From assembly GCF_014648495.1 (NCBI RefSeq), contig NZ_BMRF01000013.1, forward strand, positions 124,001 to 188,000: a DNA stretch of 64,000 nucleotides, written 5' to 3'. The position numbers and the translations under genes are program-made. Below the pieces are notes generated by a model that was not told where the DNA came from, made no database searches, and saw nothing but the letters and a program-made list of their open reading frames with translations. Position 1 is the stretch's first letter, and the number at the start of each line of letters is the position of its first letter. The DNA comes from Actinomadura cremea. GTDB taxonomy: Bacteria > Actinomycetota > Actinomycetes > Streptosporangiales > Streptosporangiaceae. This document shows positions 51,438 to 58,602 of the stretch, one piece after another.

Positions 51438-53012
51438 TCAGCGGGCGCCGCGCCGGCTCATGCTGACGTACCGGGGCCGCGGGTCCTCGGGGACGTTGCG
51501 GTGCAGGACGTCCGACAGGGTCCGGGTGCCGCCGATGATCTGCATGCCGAGCGGGGTGAACGTCTCGGCGGTGAGCACGCGGGGGGCCAGCAGTGGGTTG
51601 GTCAGCGCCTGGGAGAAGGCGTCGATCGCGATGATCTTCGTGAGCAGGGGCGGGAGGACGGCCGCCGCGGAGCTCGGCTCCTCGGCGAACAGCCCGACGT
51701 ACAGGTCGAGGTCGTCGACGCTCGCGTACAGGTCGCGCAGGGCGTCGCCGACCCGCGGGTCGCCGGAGACGTGCTCGAACCGCCGGGCGCGCGGGAAGCC
51801 GCAGTGCGCGCGGTAGTCGTTGTAGGGGGCCAGTTCGAGCGCCCGGGAGTCGGCGATGCTGGTGACCTCGACCTCGTGCAGGCTGGGGTCGGTGTTGAAC
51901 AGGCCGATGCGTCCGGCGCGCTGCTCGGACGCCTCCTCGAAGAGCCGTCCGAGCCCGGCCGCGGGGAGCAGGTCCGCGGCGAACAGGGTGGCGGGGACGG
52001 GCAGTTCCGACCCGCCGACGACCAGCCGCGACGGGATGAGGCTGTGCCAGCGGTAGACGAGGTTGAACTCGACCGACGCCCAGTTCTCCCGCTGCCAGGG
52101 CGCCCCGGCGAGCCGCCTCGTGAGCTTCGGGTCGAGGAGGAAGCGGAAGTGGTAGGGGGCGATGTGGTTGATGTACTCCTCGATGACCAGCTTGACGACC
52201 TCGACGATGACGATGTTGCGGGCCGTCTGGAAGAGGCGCTCGTCGTCCCAGCGGGAGTTGCGCTCGGCCAGCAGGCGGGCCACCCGGTTGTGCTCGCGGA
52301 GGAACAGGACGGTGAGCATGGTGAAGCCGACCTGGGTGTTGCCGCGGTCGCCGGCGAGCGCGAAGAGCCGGTCGCGGCGCTCGTCCGGCAGCATCTCGAA
52401 CCGGACGACCTCGAGCCCGGCGAACTCGGACTTGATCTTCCCGTTCTCGCACAGGTACGGCGGGAACTCGCCGCCGTCGATCGTCTGGCTCTTGAGCAGG
52501 CCGCCGTCGAAGGCCCGGACGGCGGCGGTCGCCGCGGCGTCCAGGCCGTAGAGCGGGTTCAGGTCGACGTGGTGGTTGGAGGTGGTCCGGCGGGGGTCGC
52601 GCGGCTCGGCGATGTCGCTGCGCAGGAACCCGTCGGTGAACCATTGCGCGAAGTACGCGAACAGGACCGTCGACCGCGGGCACGGGATCATGTCGCCGTC
52701 GCGGGTGAACAGCTCGGCGGCGCGTTCGGCGGAGGGCCGCGCGCCGTCCCGGAAGGGGACGGGCGGAAGGTGCCGGCCGCTGAACGTCTTGTCGGTGAGC
52801 GACGCCCAGGACGTGTAGCCGCTCATGGTGCTGAGCGGTTCGGGCCGTCCGGGCATCTCGCGGATCGCCCGGTCGATGATGGCGGCGTTGAGCCCGCGCC
52901 GCAGCGGGCGGACGCTCTCGGCGGCCCGCCACACCGCCCTGCCGTGGGTGAGCGCCAGGTAGCGCAGCCGGTTGGACGCGCCGTCGGTGGCGATGCTCCG
53001 CGCGCCGCCCAT
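51438..53012 (-). CDS. Cyclooxygenase-like haem dioxygenase (animal haem peroxidase family)
   Basis: 524 residues. Alignment by eye with mammalian COX is continuous: FAYFAQWFTDGFL (Q123, D127) to FFAQHFTHQFF, HHVDLNPLYG to HGVDLNHIYG, LFLREHNRVARLL to IWLREHNRVCDVL, LFQTARNIVIVEVVKLVIEE to the same helix, and NLVYRWHSLIP (Tyr 320, His 323) to TLYHWHPLLP. The radical Tyr and proximal His are kept. The distal peroxidase His is Asp 127 here. Membrane-binding and EGF domains are absent, as expected for bacteria. It should insert O2 into a fatty acid. The ATG is one base after the P450 stop, so the two are coupled. Confidence 0.88.
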   Translation of the reverse strand: MGGARSIATDGASNRLRYLALTHGRAVWRAAESVRPLRRGLNAAIIDRAIREMPGRPEPLSTMSGYTSWASLTDKTFSGRHLPPVPFRDGARPSAERAAELFTRDGDMIPCPRSTVLFAYFAQWFTDGFLRSDIAEPRDPRRTTSNHHVDLNPLYGLDAAATAAVRAFDGGLLKSQTIDGGEFPPYLCENGKIKSEFAGLEVVRFEMLPDERRDRLFALAGDRGNTQVGFTMLTVLFLREHNRVARLLAERNSRWDDERLFQTARNIVIVEVVKLVIEEYINHIAPYHFRFLLDPKLTRRLAGAPWQRENWASVEFNLVYRWHSLIPSRLVVGGSELPVPATLFAADLLPAAGLGRLFEEASEQRAGRIGLFNTDPSLHEVEVTSIADSRALELAPYNDYRAHCGFPRARRFEHVSGDPRVGDALRDLYASVDDLDLYVGLFAEEPSSAAAVLPPLLTKIIAIDAFSQALTNPLLAPRVLTAETFTPLGMQIIGGTRTLSDVLHRNVPEDPRPRYVSMSRRGAR

Positions 53013-53013
53013 G

Positions 53014-54318
53014 TCAGGCGCTCCCTTCGCCGGACGGGCCGAGGCCGAGGACGAACCGGTCGGGGAAGACGCCGCGGTCGCGCACGACGTCGCCGTCCGG
53101 TGGCGGCAGGAGCCGGACGCCGGGGCGCCGCAGCAGCCGGCGCACGACCTCGCACATCACCGCGGCGCCCGGGTGGACGCCGACGCAGGAGTGCGGGCCG
53201 TGCCCGAAGTGCAGGTAGACGTCGGCCGGGCGGCCGGGCCGGTAGTCGAGCGGGTCGGCGAGGGCGTCCGCGTCGAACATCGCGGACGCGACGGCGGCGA
53301 GGACGAGCGTGCCCGCCGGGACGGTCGTCGCGTGCGGGGTGCCGGCGGCGAGCACGTGGTCGCGGACGCCGACCCGCGCGATGACCTTGAGGAACGGGTC
53401 GAAGCGCAGCGCCTCCCAGACGTGCCCGTCGAAGGCGGCGGGGTCGGGGTCGCGCGCGGCCTCGGCGGCGCGGGCGCGCTCGTCCGGGCGGGAGAGCAGT
53501 TCGCCGACGAGGTGGACCATGGAGCCGGACGCGTTCTCGACGAAGCCGAGCATGAGCGCGGCGACGTTGATCAGGACGCGCTCGTCGTCGACGGCGGCCT
53601 GGGGCGGCAGGGCGGTCTTGAGCAGGCGGTCGAAGACGTCCCGGGGCGGGGCGCTCCCGCGGGCGCCGCGGCGGGCGGCGAGGAGGCCGCGCAGGTGGTC
53701 CATCATCTCGCGGCCCGCGCTGGCGGACGCCGCCCGCACGTCCGGGTCGCCGGGGAGGTTGGCGGTGACGTCGGTGATCACGGCCCGGGACCAGCGCGAG
53801 AGGGTCGCCTCGTCGGGGCCGGGGAAGCCGAAGTACTCGGCGCAGACCCGGAGGGCGACGCGGCGGAACAGGTCCCCGACGGCCTCGACGCGTCCGTCGG
53901 GGGCGGCGGCGTCGAGAGCCTCGTCGGCGGCGCGGCCGGCCAGCTCCCGCACCGCGGGGACGTCCTCGGGGGGCAGCATCACCTGCATGAGGCCGCGCTC
54001 CCGCCAGTTCAGCGGCGTGGCGTCGCGGGAGAGGACGACCGGGCCGCCGAGGGCGCCCTCGAGGCGGTCGGTGTAGGCGGCGACCGTGAAGACCTCCCAG
54101 CGGGACAGCACCTCCCGGACGTCGATGGAGCGGGTGACGAGCGCCAGACCGGGCGCGGACAGGACGGGACGGCGGGCGCGCAGCTCGTCGAACAGCGGGC
54201 GCCAGTCGGTGCGGAGCCAGCCGGCGATCAGCGCCGGGGCGGCCGCGGGATCCCGCCGGAGGGCCGCCTCGTACTGCTGCAGGTACCCCTCGGTGGCCGT
54301 CTGTTCGGACCGTTGCAT
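53014..54318 (-). CDS. Cytochrome P450 with Asn replacing the I-helix Thr (CYP74-like logic)
   Basis: 434 residues from ATG 54318. The haem loop is FGHGPHSCVG (Cys 378) and the K-helix is EALR (302-305). The I-helix, normally A-G-x-E-T-T, reads G-F-V-E-N-A-S-G with Asn 262 where the O2-activating Thr belongs. CYP74 (allene oxide synthase, hydroperoxide lyase) and prostacyclin synthase carry Asn there and rearrange hydroperoxides without O2 or reductase. First gene of the operon with the COX-like dioxygenase next. A hydroperoxide isomerase, lyase or epoxide synthase role is therefore inferred. Confidence 0.85.
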   Translation of the reverse strand: MQRSEQTATEGYLQQYEAALRRDPAAAPALIAGWLRTDWRPLFDELRARRPVLSAPGLALVTRSIDVREVLSRWEVFTVAAYTDRLEGALGGPVVLSRDATPLNWRERGLMQVMLPPEDVPAVRELAGRAADEALDAAAPDGRVEAVGDLFRRVALRVCAEYFGFPGPDEATLSRWSRAVITDVTANLPGDPDVRAASASAGREMMDHLRGLLAARRGARGSAPPRDVFDRLLKTALPPQAAVDDERVLINVAALMLGFVENASGSMVHLVGELLSRPDERARAAEAARDPDPAAFDGHVWEALRFDPFLKVIARVGVRDHVLAAGTPHATTVPAGTLVLAAVASAMFDADALADPLDYRPGRPADVYLHFGHGPHSCVGVHPGAAVMCEVVRRLLRRPGVRLLPPPDGDVVRDRGVFPDRFVLGLGPSGEGSA

Positions 54319-54403
54319 GCCGGCGGACCTCTGCTTCGGATCGGTTCCTGCACGGCGGGAAGGCCACCCGCCGCCGGGAGGGGCGTTCACGTGTCGTCGC
54401 CGG

Positions 54404-54432
54404 AGATTAGCGATGCGTGACCATGACCACAA
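54404..54432 (-). promoter_or_regulatory. Promoter candidate for the P450-dioxygenase operon
   Basis: Minus strand TTGTGG (54427-54432), 17 bases, TAATCT (54404-54409). It lies 86 bases upstream of the P450 start in the AT-richer gap shared with the desaturase gene. Confidence 0.4.
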
Positions 54433-54469
54433 TGGAAAATCACACAAAGTAAGCTGATGAAAACCCCTT

Positions 54470-54499
54470 GTGACAATCTAGTTACTCTTCGGATACTAT
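54470..54499 (+). promoter_or_regulatory. Promoter candidate for the desaturase gene
   Basis: GTGACA (54470-54475), 18 bases, TACTAT (54494-54499), 60 bases before the desaturase ATG. Back-to-back with the leftward promoter, so one regulator could control both. Confidence 0.45.
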
Positions 54500-54558
54500 C
54501 GAGAGCGTTCCGTGGCCCATTCAATGGTTGGCGTCCGCCGCGCCGATGAGAGGTACCG

Positions 54559-55587
54559 ATGCCCGTGTCCGCCTCCGCCGCGGCCGAGACCGTGGCGATC
54601 TCGCCGACCCGGCGCGGCGCGTACCTGGTCGTGCTGGTCGTGCTTCCGCTGGCGGCCCTCGCCGCGGGCGTCGCCGTCGCCTGGGGCCGGGGCATCGGCC
54701 CGCGCGACGCGGTGATCGCGCTGGTCATGTACGTGATCAGCATTTACGGCATCAGCGTGGGCTACCACCGGCTGTTCACCCACCGCTCGTTCAAGTGCCG
54801 GCGGCCGCTGCGCGTCGGGCTGGCGCTGGCCGGGGGGCTCGCCGTCGAGGGGCCGGTCACGCTGTGGGCGGCCGAGCACCGCCGGCACCACAAGTACGCC
54901 GACCGGCCCGGCGATCCGCACTCGCCGTGGGCCTACGGCGAGAGCGGCCGGGGCCTCGCGCGCGGACTGCTGCACGCCCAGATCGGCTGGTTCTACACCG
55001 CGCGCCGAAGATCCGACCGGCGCCACTGGGTGCCCGATCTCCTGGCCGACCCGGTCGTCCGCCGGATGGACGCCGCCTACCCCGGCGTCGTCGTCCTGTC
55101 CTTCGTGCTCCCCGCCGCCGCCGGGGGGCTGTGGTCGTGGTCGTGGGCGGGCATGTGGACGGCGCTGTTCTGGGGCGGGCTCGTCCGCTACGCGGTCGTC
55201 CACCACGTGACCTGGTCGGTGAACTCCCTCGCCCACGCCTTCGGCGGCCGCGACTTCCGCACCCGCGACCGCTCGACCAACCTGCCGATCGTCGCGTACC
55301 TCACCCTCGGCGAGGGCTGGCACAACTGGCACCACGCCGACCCGACGAGCGCCCGGCACGGCGTGCTCAGGGGCCACCTCGACCCGAGCGCCCGGCTGAT
55401 CCGCCTCTTCGAGCAGGCCGGCTGGGCCTACGACGTCCGCTGGCCGGACCCGTCCCGCCTCGCCGCCCGCAGGCTGGACGCCGAACCATCCGAGGCGGCC
55501 GAACCATCCGAGGCGGCCGAGGCGCTCGGGACGCGGGAGGTGGTCGGGGGGTCCGGGGCGGCGTCAGAGGTGGACGGGAAGGGTTGA
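54559..55587 (+). CDS. Acyl-CoA/acyl-lipid delta-9-type fatty-acid desaturase
   Basis: 342 residues with four hydrophobic helices and the three His boxes of membrane di-iron desaturases: HRLFTH (H70-H75), EHRRHH (H107, H110, H111) and HNWHH (H255-H259). The N-terminal helices and the WSVNSLAHAFGGRDF motif fit the acyl-CoA delta-9 group. The C-terminal tail contains a short duplicated unit AEPSEA. It introduces a cis double bond into a fatty-acyl chain in the membrane. Divergence from the COX/P450 operon suggests that it makes the unsaturated substrate. Confidence 0.9.
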   Translation: MPVSASAAAETVAISPTRRGAYLVVLVVLPLAALAAGVAVAWGRGIGPRDAVIALVMYVISIYGISVGYHRLFTHRSFKCRRPLRVGLALAGGLAVEGPVTLWAAEHRRHHKYADRPGDPHSPWAYGESGRGLARGLLHAQIGWFYTARRRSDRRHWVPDLLADPVVRRMDAAYPGVVVLSFVLPAAAGGLWSWSWAGMWTALFWGGLVRYAVVHHVTWSVNSLAHAFGGRDFRTRDRSTNLPIVAYLTLGEGWHNWHHADPTSARHGVLRGHLDPSARLIRLFEQAGWAYDVRWPDPSRLAARRLDAEPSEAAEPSEAAEALGTREVVGGSGAASEVDGKG

Positions 55588-55832
55588 CGCCGAGTTCGTG
55601 AAGAGGCTGGGGACGGGCGGCAGCGACGCGGGGTCGGCGGCGAGGCGCAGGCCGGGATGGCGGGCGACGGGGGTCTGGACGGCCGGCCGGGCCTCCAGGC
55701 GCGCCAGGTGGGCGCCGAGGCAGACGTGCGGTCCGTCGCCGAACGCCAGGTGCGCGGCCCGGGGCTCGCGGGCGACGTCGCGGAGGTGCGCGGTCGGGCC
55801 GTGCTGGACGGGGTCGCGGTTCGGCGCCGGTG
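55564..55832 (-). pseudogene. C-terminal fragment of a second conservon P450 (CYP154-like)
   Basis: About 85 codons survive: ANRDP-like start (PAPNRDPVQHG), HLAFGDGPHVCLGAHLARLEA with the haem Cys, and the end SLFTNSASTLPVHL. The rest of the gene is absent, because the intact P450 gene ends only a few bases upstream. Streptomyces conservons often carry CYP157 followed by CYP154, and this fragment sits exactly where CYP154 would. Its 3' end overlaps the desaturase gene on the other strand. Confidence 0.75.
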
Positions 55833-55835
55833 GGA

Positions 55836-57116
55836 TCAAGCTCGATGACCGGGACGTCTGCCTTGGGGTCCTCCGGGGTCGGCGTGGGTGAAGGTGACCG
55901 GAAGCCGGGCCGGGCAGCGGGCCCACGGCGACGGCTCGTACTCCAGGTCCGCGGGGTCGATGGCGAGGCGGACGCCGCGCAGCGCGTGCAGGGCGGACGC
56001 GACGGCGGTGCGGGCGATGGTGCGGGCCGGGTCGCGGGCGGGGCAGGCGTGCGGGCCGGCGCTCCAGGCGAGGTGGGCGCGGTTGCCGCGCTGCCAGAAC
56101 TGCGACCCGGCGTGGGCGCGGACGTCGTGCGCGACGGCGGCGAGGCCGAGGATGAGGGCGTCGCCGCGGGCGATGCGGCGGCCGCCGAGTTCGGTGTCGC
56201 GCAGCGCGTACCGGGCCGGCATGTTGATCAGCGGGGGTGCGACGGCGAGGACCTCGTCGAGGGCGTCGTCGACGCCGAGCCGCCCGCCGCGGACCCGTCC
56301 GGCGAAGCGGGGGTCGGTGAGCATCAGCCGGAGCGTCTGGGCGATCCAGCTGATCGTGGTGTGGTTCCCGGCGGACATCAGCACGACGATCGACTGCAGC
56401 GCCTCGGCGGCGGTGTGCAGGTCGGGGTGCGCGAGGAGGTGGGACGCGATGTCGTCCGCGGGCTTCTCGCGGCGGGCGGTGAGGAGCCCGGCGAGGAGGG
56501 CCTCGAAGCGCCGGTTGCCGTCCTGGGCGTCCTCGCCGGAGCCGAACAGGGCGCGCATGGCGGCCAGCAGCTCGCGGCTCTGCGCGGGGTCGAAGCCGAT
56601 GAGGTCGCCGATGGCCAGCAGCGGGACGGTCGCGGCGTACTCGGCGACGAGGTCGGCCGAGCCGCGGTCGGCGAAGGCGCCGATGAGGCCGCGGCACAGG
56701 TACTCGACGGTGCGGCGCAGGCTGCGGTGGTCGACGGCGGCGATCGCGTCCTCGATGGGGCGCCGGAGGCGCCGGTGGGCGTCGCCGTCGTGGCCGGCGA
56801 CGTTGTCGCGGAAGAACATCATCGGCCCGAGCGGCGAGTCGGGCGGGACGGTGCCGTCCTGGAAGGCGCGCCACTCGCGGCCGTCCCGCGAGTACAGGCG
56901 GGGAGTCCCGGTGATCGTCTTGAGCTCCTCGTAGCCCATGACGAGCCAGGCGTGCACGCCCGGTTCGAGTTCGACGGGGGCGACCGGGCCGTGGTCGCGC
57001 CAGAGCCGGTCGAACACCGGCCAGGTGTCGGGGCAGGTGGTGGTGGCGGCCAGCGGCAGCGGGGCGTCGGCCGGGGCGGCGCCGGCCGCGGGGGCGTCGT
57101 CGGGCGGGGCGGTCAC
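55836..57116 (-). CDS. Conservon-associated cytochrome P450 (CYP157-like, no ExxR)
   Basis: 426 residues from GTG 57116, which overlaps the GTPase stop as GTGA. The I-helix is VLMSAGNHTTISWI with the normal Thr pair. The haem loop reads LAWSAGPHACPAR with Trp in place of the first Phe. The K-helix reads DEVLAVAPP, so the Arg of the ExxR motif, nearly universal in P450s, is missing, as is known for the CYP157 family. It is likely the cvnE-position P450, expressed with the signalling proteins encoded upstream. Substrate unknown. Confidence 0.85.
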   Translation of the reverse strand: MTAPPDDAPAAGAAPADAPLPLAATTTCPDTWPVFDRLWRDHGPVAPVELEPGVHAWLVMGYEELKTITGTPRLYSRDGREWRAFQDGTVPPDSPLGPMMFFRDNVAGHDGDAHRRLRRPIEDAIAAVDHRSLRRTVEYLCRGLIGAFADRGSADLVAEYAATVPLLAIGDLIGFDPAQSRELLAAMRALFGSGEDAQDGNRRFEALLAGLLTARREKPADDIASHLLAHPDLHTAAEALQSIVVLMSAGNHTTISWIAQTLRLMLTDPRFAGRVRGGRLGVDDALDEVLAVAPPLINMPARYALRDTELGGRRIARGDALILGLAAVAHDVRAHAGSQFWQRGNRAHLAWSAGPHACPARDPARTIARTAVASALHALRGVRLAIDPADLEYEPSPWARCPARLPVTFTHADPGGPQGRRPGHRA

Positions 57117-57862
57117 GGGGCGGGCTCCCGGACGGTGAGGGCGTGTTCGGCGAGCGCGACCAGGGCGGCGACGGACGAGTCGCGGTCGAGGGCGTTGCAG
57201 TCGACGATCGGGGTGTGCGGCAGCAGGTCGAGGGCGCCGCGGAGCCGTTCGTGGGGGTGCGGCGGGGTATCGGGGAAGTGGTTGACGGCGACGGCGAAGG
57301 GCGCGGGGACGTGCGTCTCCACCTGGTCGAGGACGTCGAAGCCGCCGGCGAGCCGCCGGGAGTCGACGATGACCAGCACCCCGACGGCGCCTTCGGCGAG
57401 GCCGGCCCACATGTTCCAGAACCGCCGCTGGCCGGGCGTCCCGAACAGGTAGAGGGCGAGGGACGGGTTCAGGGTGATGCGTCCGAAGTCCATGGCGACG
57501 GTCGTGGACGTCTTGCCGGGGAGCCGCGCGAGGTCGTCCACGCCGCTGCTGGCCTCGGTGATCGGTTCCTCGGTGCGCAGCGGGCGGATCTCGCTGACCG
57601 AGCCGATGAACGACGTCTTGCCGACGCCGAAGTCCCCGACGACGAGGATCTTGGCCGTCCGGGCGACGGTGTCGGGGACGTACCGGCCGGCGGGCGCGGG
57701 ACCGGACGCGGGACCGGACGCGGGACCGGACGCGGGACCGGACGCGGGACCGGGCGGGTCGACGGGCGGGTCGACGGGCGGGTCGACGGGCGGGTCGACG
57801 GGCTCGGAGTCCAGGGGGGCGGCGGGCTCGGGGCCCGTCGGGTCATAGGGCGCGGAGCCCAT
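57113..57862 (-). CDS. cvnD: Conservon GTPase CvnD
   Basis: 249 residues from ATG 57862. After a repetitive Pro-rich N-terminus (residues about 20-55), the small GTPase begins: G1 VVGDFGVGKTSF, G3-region LFGTPGQRRFW (the Ras Asp is absent, as in this family), and NHF in the G4 position. It belongs to the MglA-like group encoded in conservons. It forms a membrane-linked signalling complex with CvnA, B and C. The start overlaps the end of cvnC by 20 bases. Confidence 0.92.
   Translation of the reverse strand: MGSAPYDPTGPEPAAPLDSEPVDPPVDPPVDPPVDPPGPASGPASGPASGPASGPAPAGRYVPDTVARTAKILVVGDFGVGKTSFIGSVSEIRPLRTEEPITEASSGVDDLARLPGKTSTTVAMDFGRITLNPSLALYLFGTPGQRRFWNMWAGLAEGAVGVLVIVDSRRLAGGFDVLDQVETHVPAPFAVAVNHFPDTPPHPHERLRGALDLLPHTPIVDCNALDRDSSVAALVALAEHALTVREPAP
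57696..57802. repeat. Two tandem 12-bp repeat arrays inside cvnD
   Basis: The first array repeats GGACGCGGGACC about four times (57696-57750) and encodes Gly-Pro-Ala-Ser units. The second repeats GGCGGGTCGACG four times (57751-57802) and encodes Val-Asp-Pro-Pro units. Both preserve the reading frame, so copy number may vary between strains. Confidence 0.85.
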
Positions 57863-58211
57863 CGAGCACCTCCTTCAGCAGATCGATTCCGGGTTCGTTG
57901 AAGCCGCCGGCGTGGGTCTGCAGGCGGCCGGCCGCGACGAGGTCGCCGACCAGCACCCGGACGGCGCTGACCGGCAGGTCCAGGTGCGCGGCGGCCTCGG
58001 CGACCGACAGGACGCCCCCGTCGCAGAGCCGCAGCAGGGCGCGGAGCTGCGGCGGCGCGTCCGCCGGGAGCGGTTCGGCGGTCCCGGCGGGCGGCGGGAC
58101 CGTCTTCAGCAGCGTGTCGACCCCGACCCGGGCGCCGGGCGCGGCCGCGCGACCGCCGGTGACCACGTAGGCCCGCAGCGGCGTGTCGCGGTACTCGCCG
58201 GGGCCGGACAA
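57843..58211 (-). CDS. cvnC: Conservon DUF742 protein CvnC
   Basis: 122 residues from TTG 58211, one base after the cvnB stop. The DUF742 domain is visible: LRAYVVTGGRAAAP, LRALLRLCDGGVLSVAEAAA, LDLPVSAVRVLVGDLVAAG, a winged-helix-like arrangement that ends DLLKEVLDGLRAL. It is the third member of the conservon and probably an adaptor or DNA-binding protein. Confidence 0.92.
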   Translation of the reverse strand: MSGPGEYRDTPLRAYVVTGGRAAAPGARVGVDTLLKTVPPPAGTAEPLPADAPPQLRALLRLCDGGVLSVAEAAAHLDLPVSAVRVLVGDLVAAGRLQTHAGGFNEPGIDLLKEVLDGLRAL

Positions 58212-58212
58212 G

Positions 58213-58602
58213 TCAGCCGCTCCCCCGGGCGGGCGTGGCGAGCTGATCGCCGAGCTTGAGGACCATCGCCTGCATCTCCTGCGCGACGAGCGCCGCGTTG
58301 ATCACCGGGCCGGTGACGACGGCGACGCACGAGCGGGCGGCGGCGCTGCGGACGAACAGGTAGCCGCCCTCGTGCCCGACCATGAGCTGGTGCAGGGCCT
58401 TGGCGCCGGTGCCGAACTCGCCGGCCTGGTCGCGGGCGAGGGACAGCAGCCCGCTGCAGCGTGCGGCGAGCCGGTCGGCCTCGTCCCGTCCGGTGTCGGC
58501 GGAGCGGGCCTTGAGCAGGCCGTCCACGGTGCACACGATGGCGTGCCGGACGCCCTGGACGCGGGCGAGCCGCGCCACGACCCAGTCCTGGTCAGCCGTC
58601 AT
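58213..58602 (-). CDS. cvnB: Conservon roadblock/LC7 protein CvnB
   Basis: 129 residues. The roadblock/LC7 fold is shown by VQGVRHAIVCTVDGLLKARS, a helix LAARCSGLLSLARDQAGEFG and the strand GYLFVRSAAARSCVAVVT. These proteins act as GTPase-activating partners of the MglA-like GTPase. The start overlaps the end of cvnA by 11 bases. Confidence 0.92.
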   Translation of the reverse strand: MTADQDWVVARLARVQGVRHAIVCTVDGLLKARSADTGRDEADRLAARCSGLLSLARDQAGEFGTGAKALHQLMVGHEGGYLFVRSAAARSCVAVVTGPVINAALVAQEMQAMVLKLGDQLATPARGSG

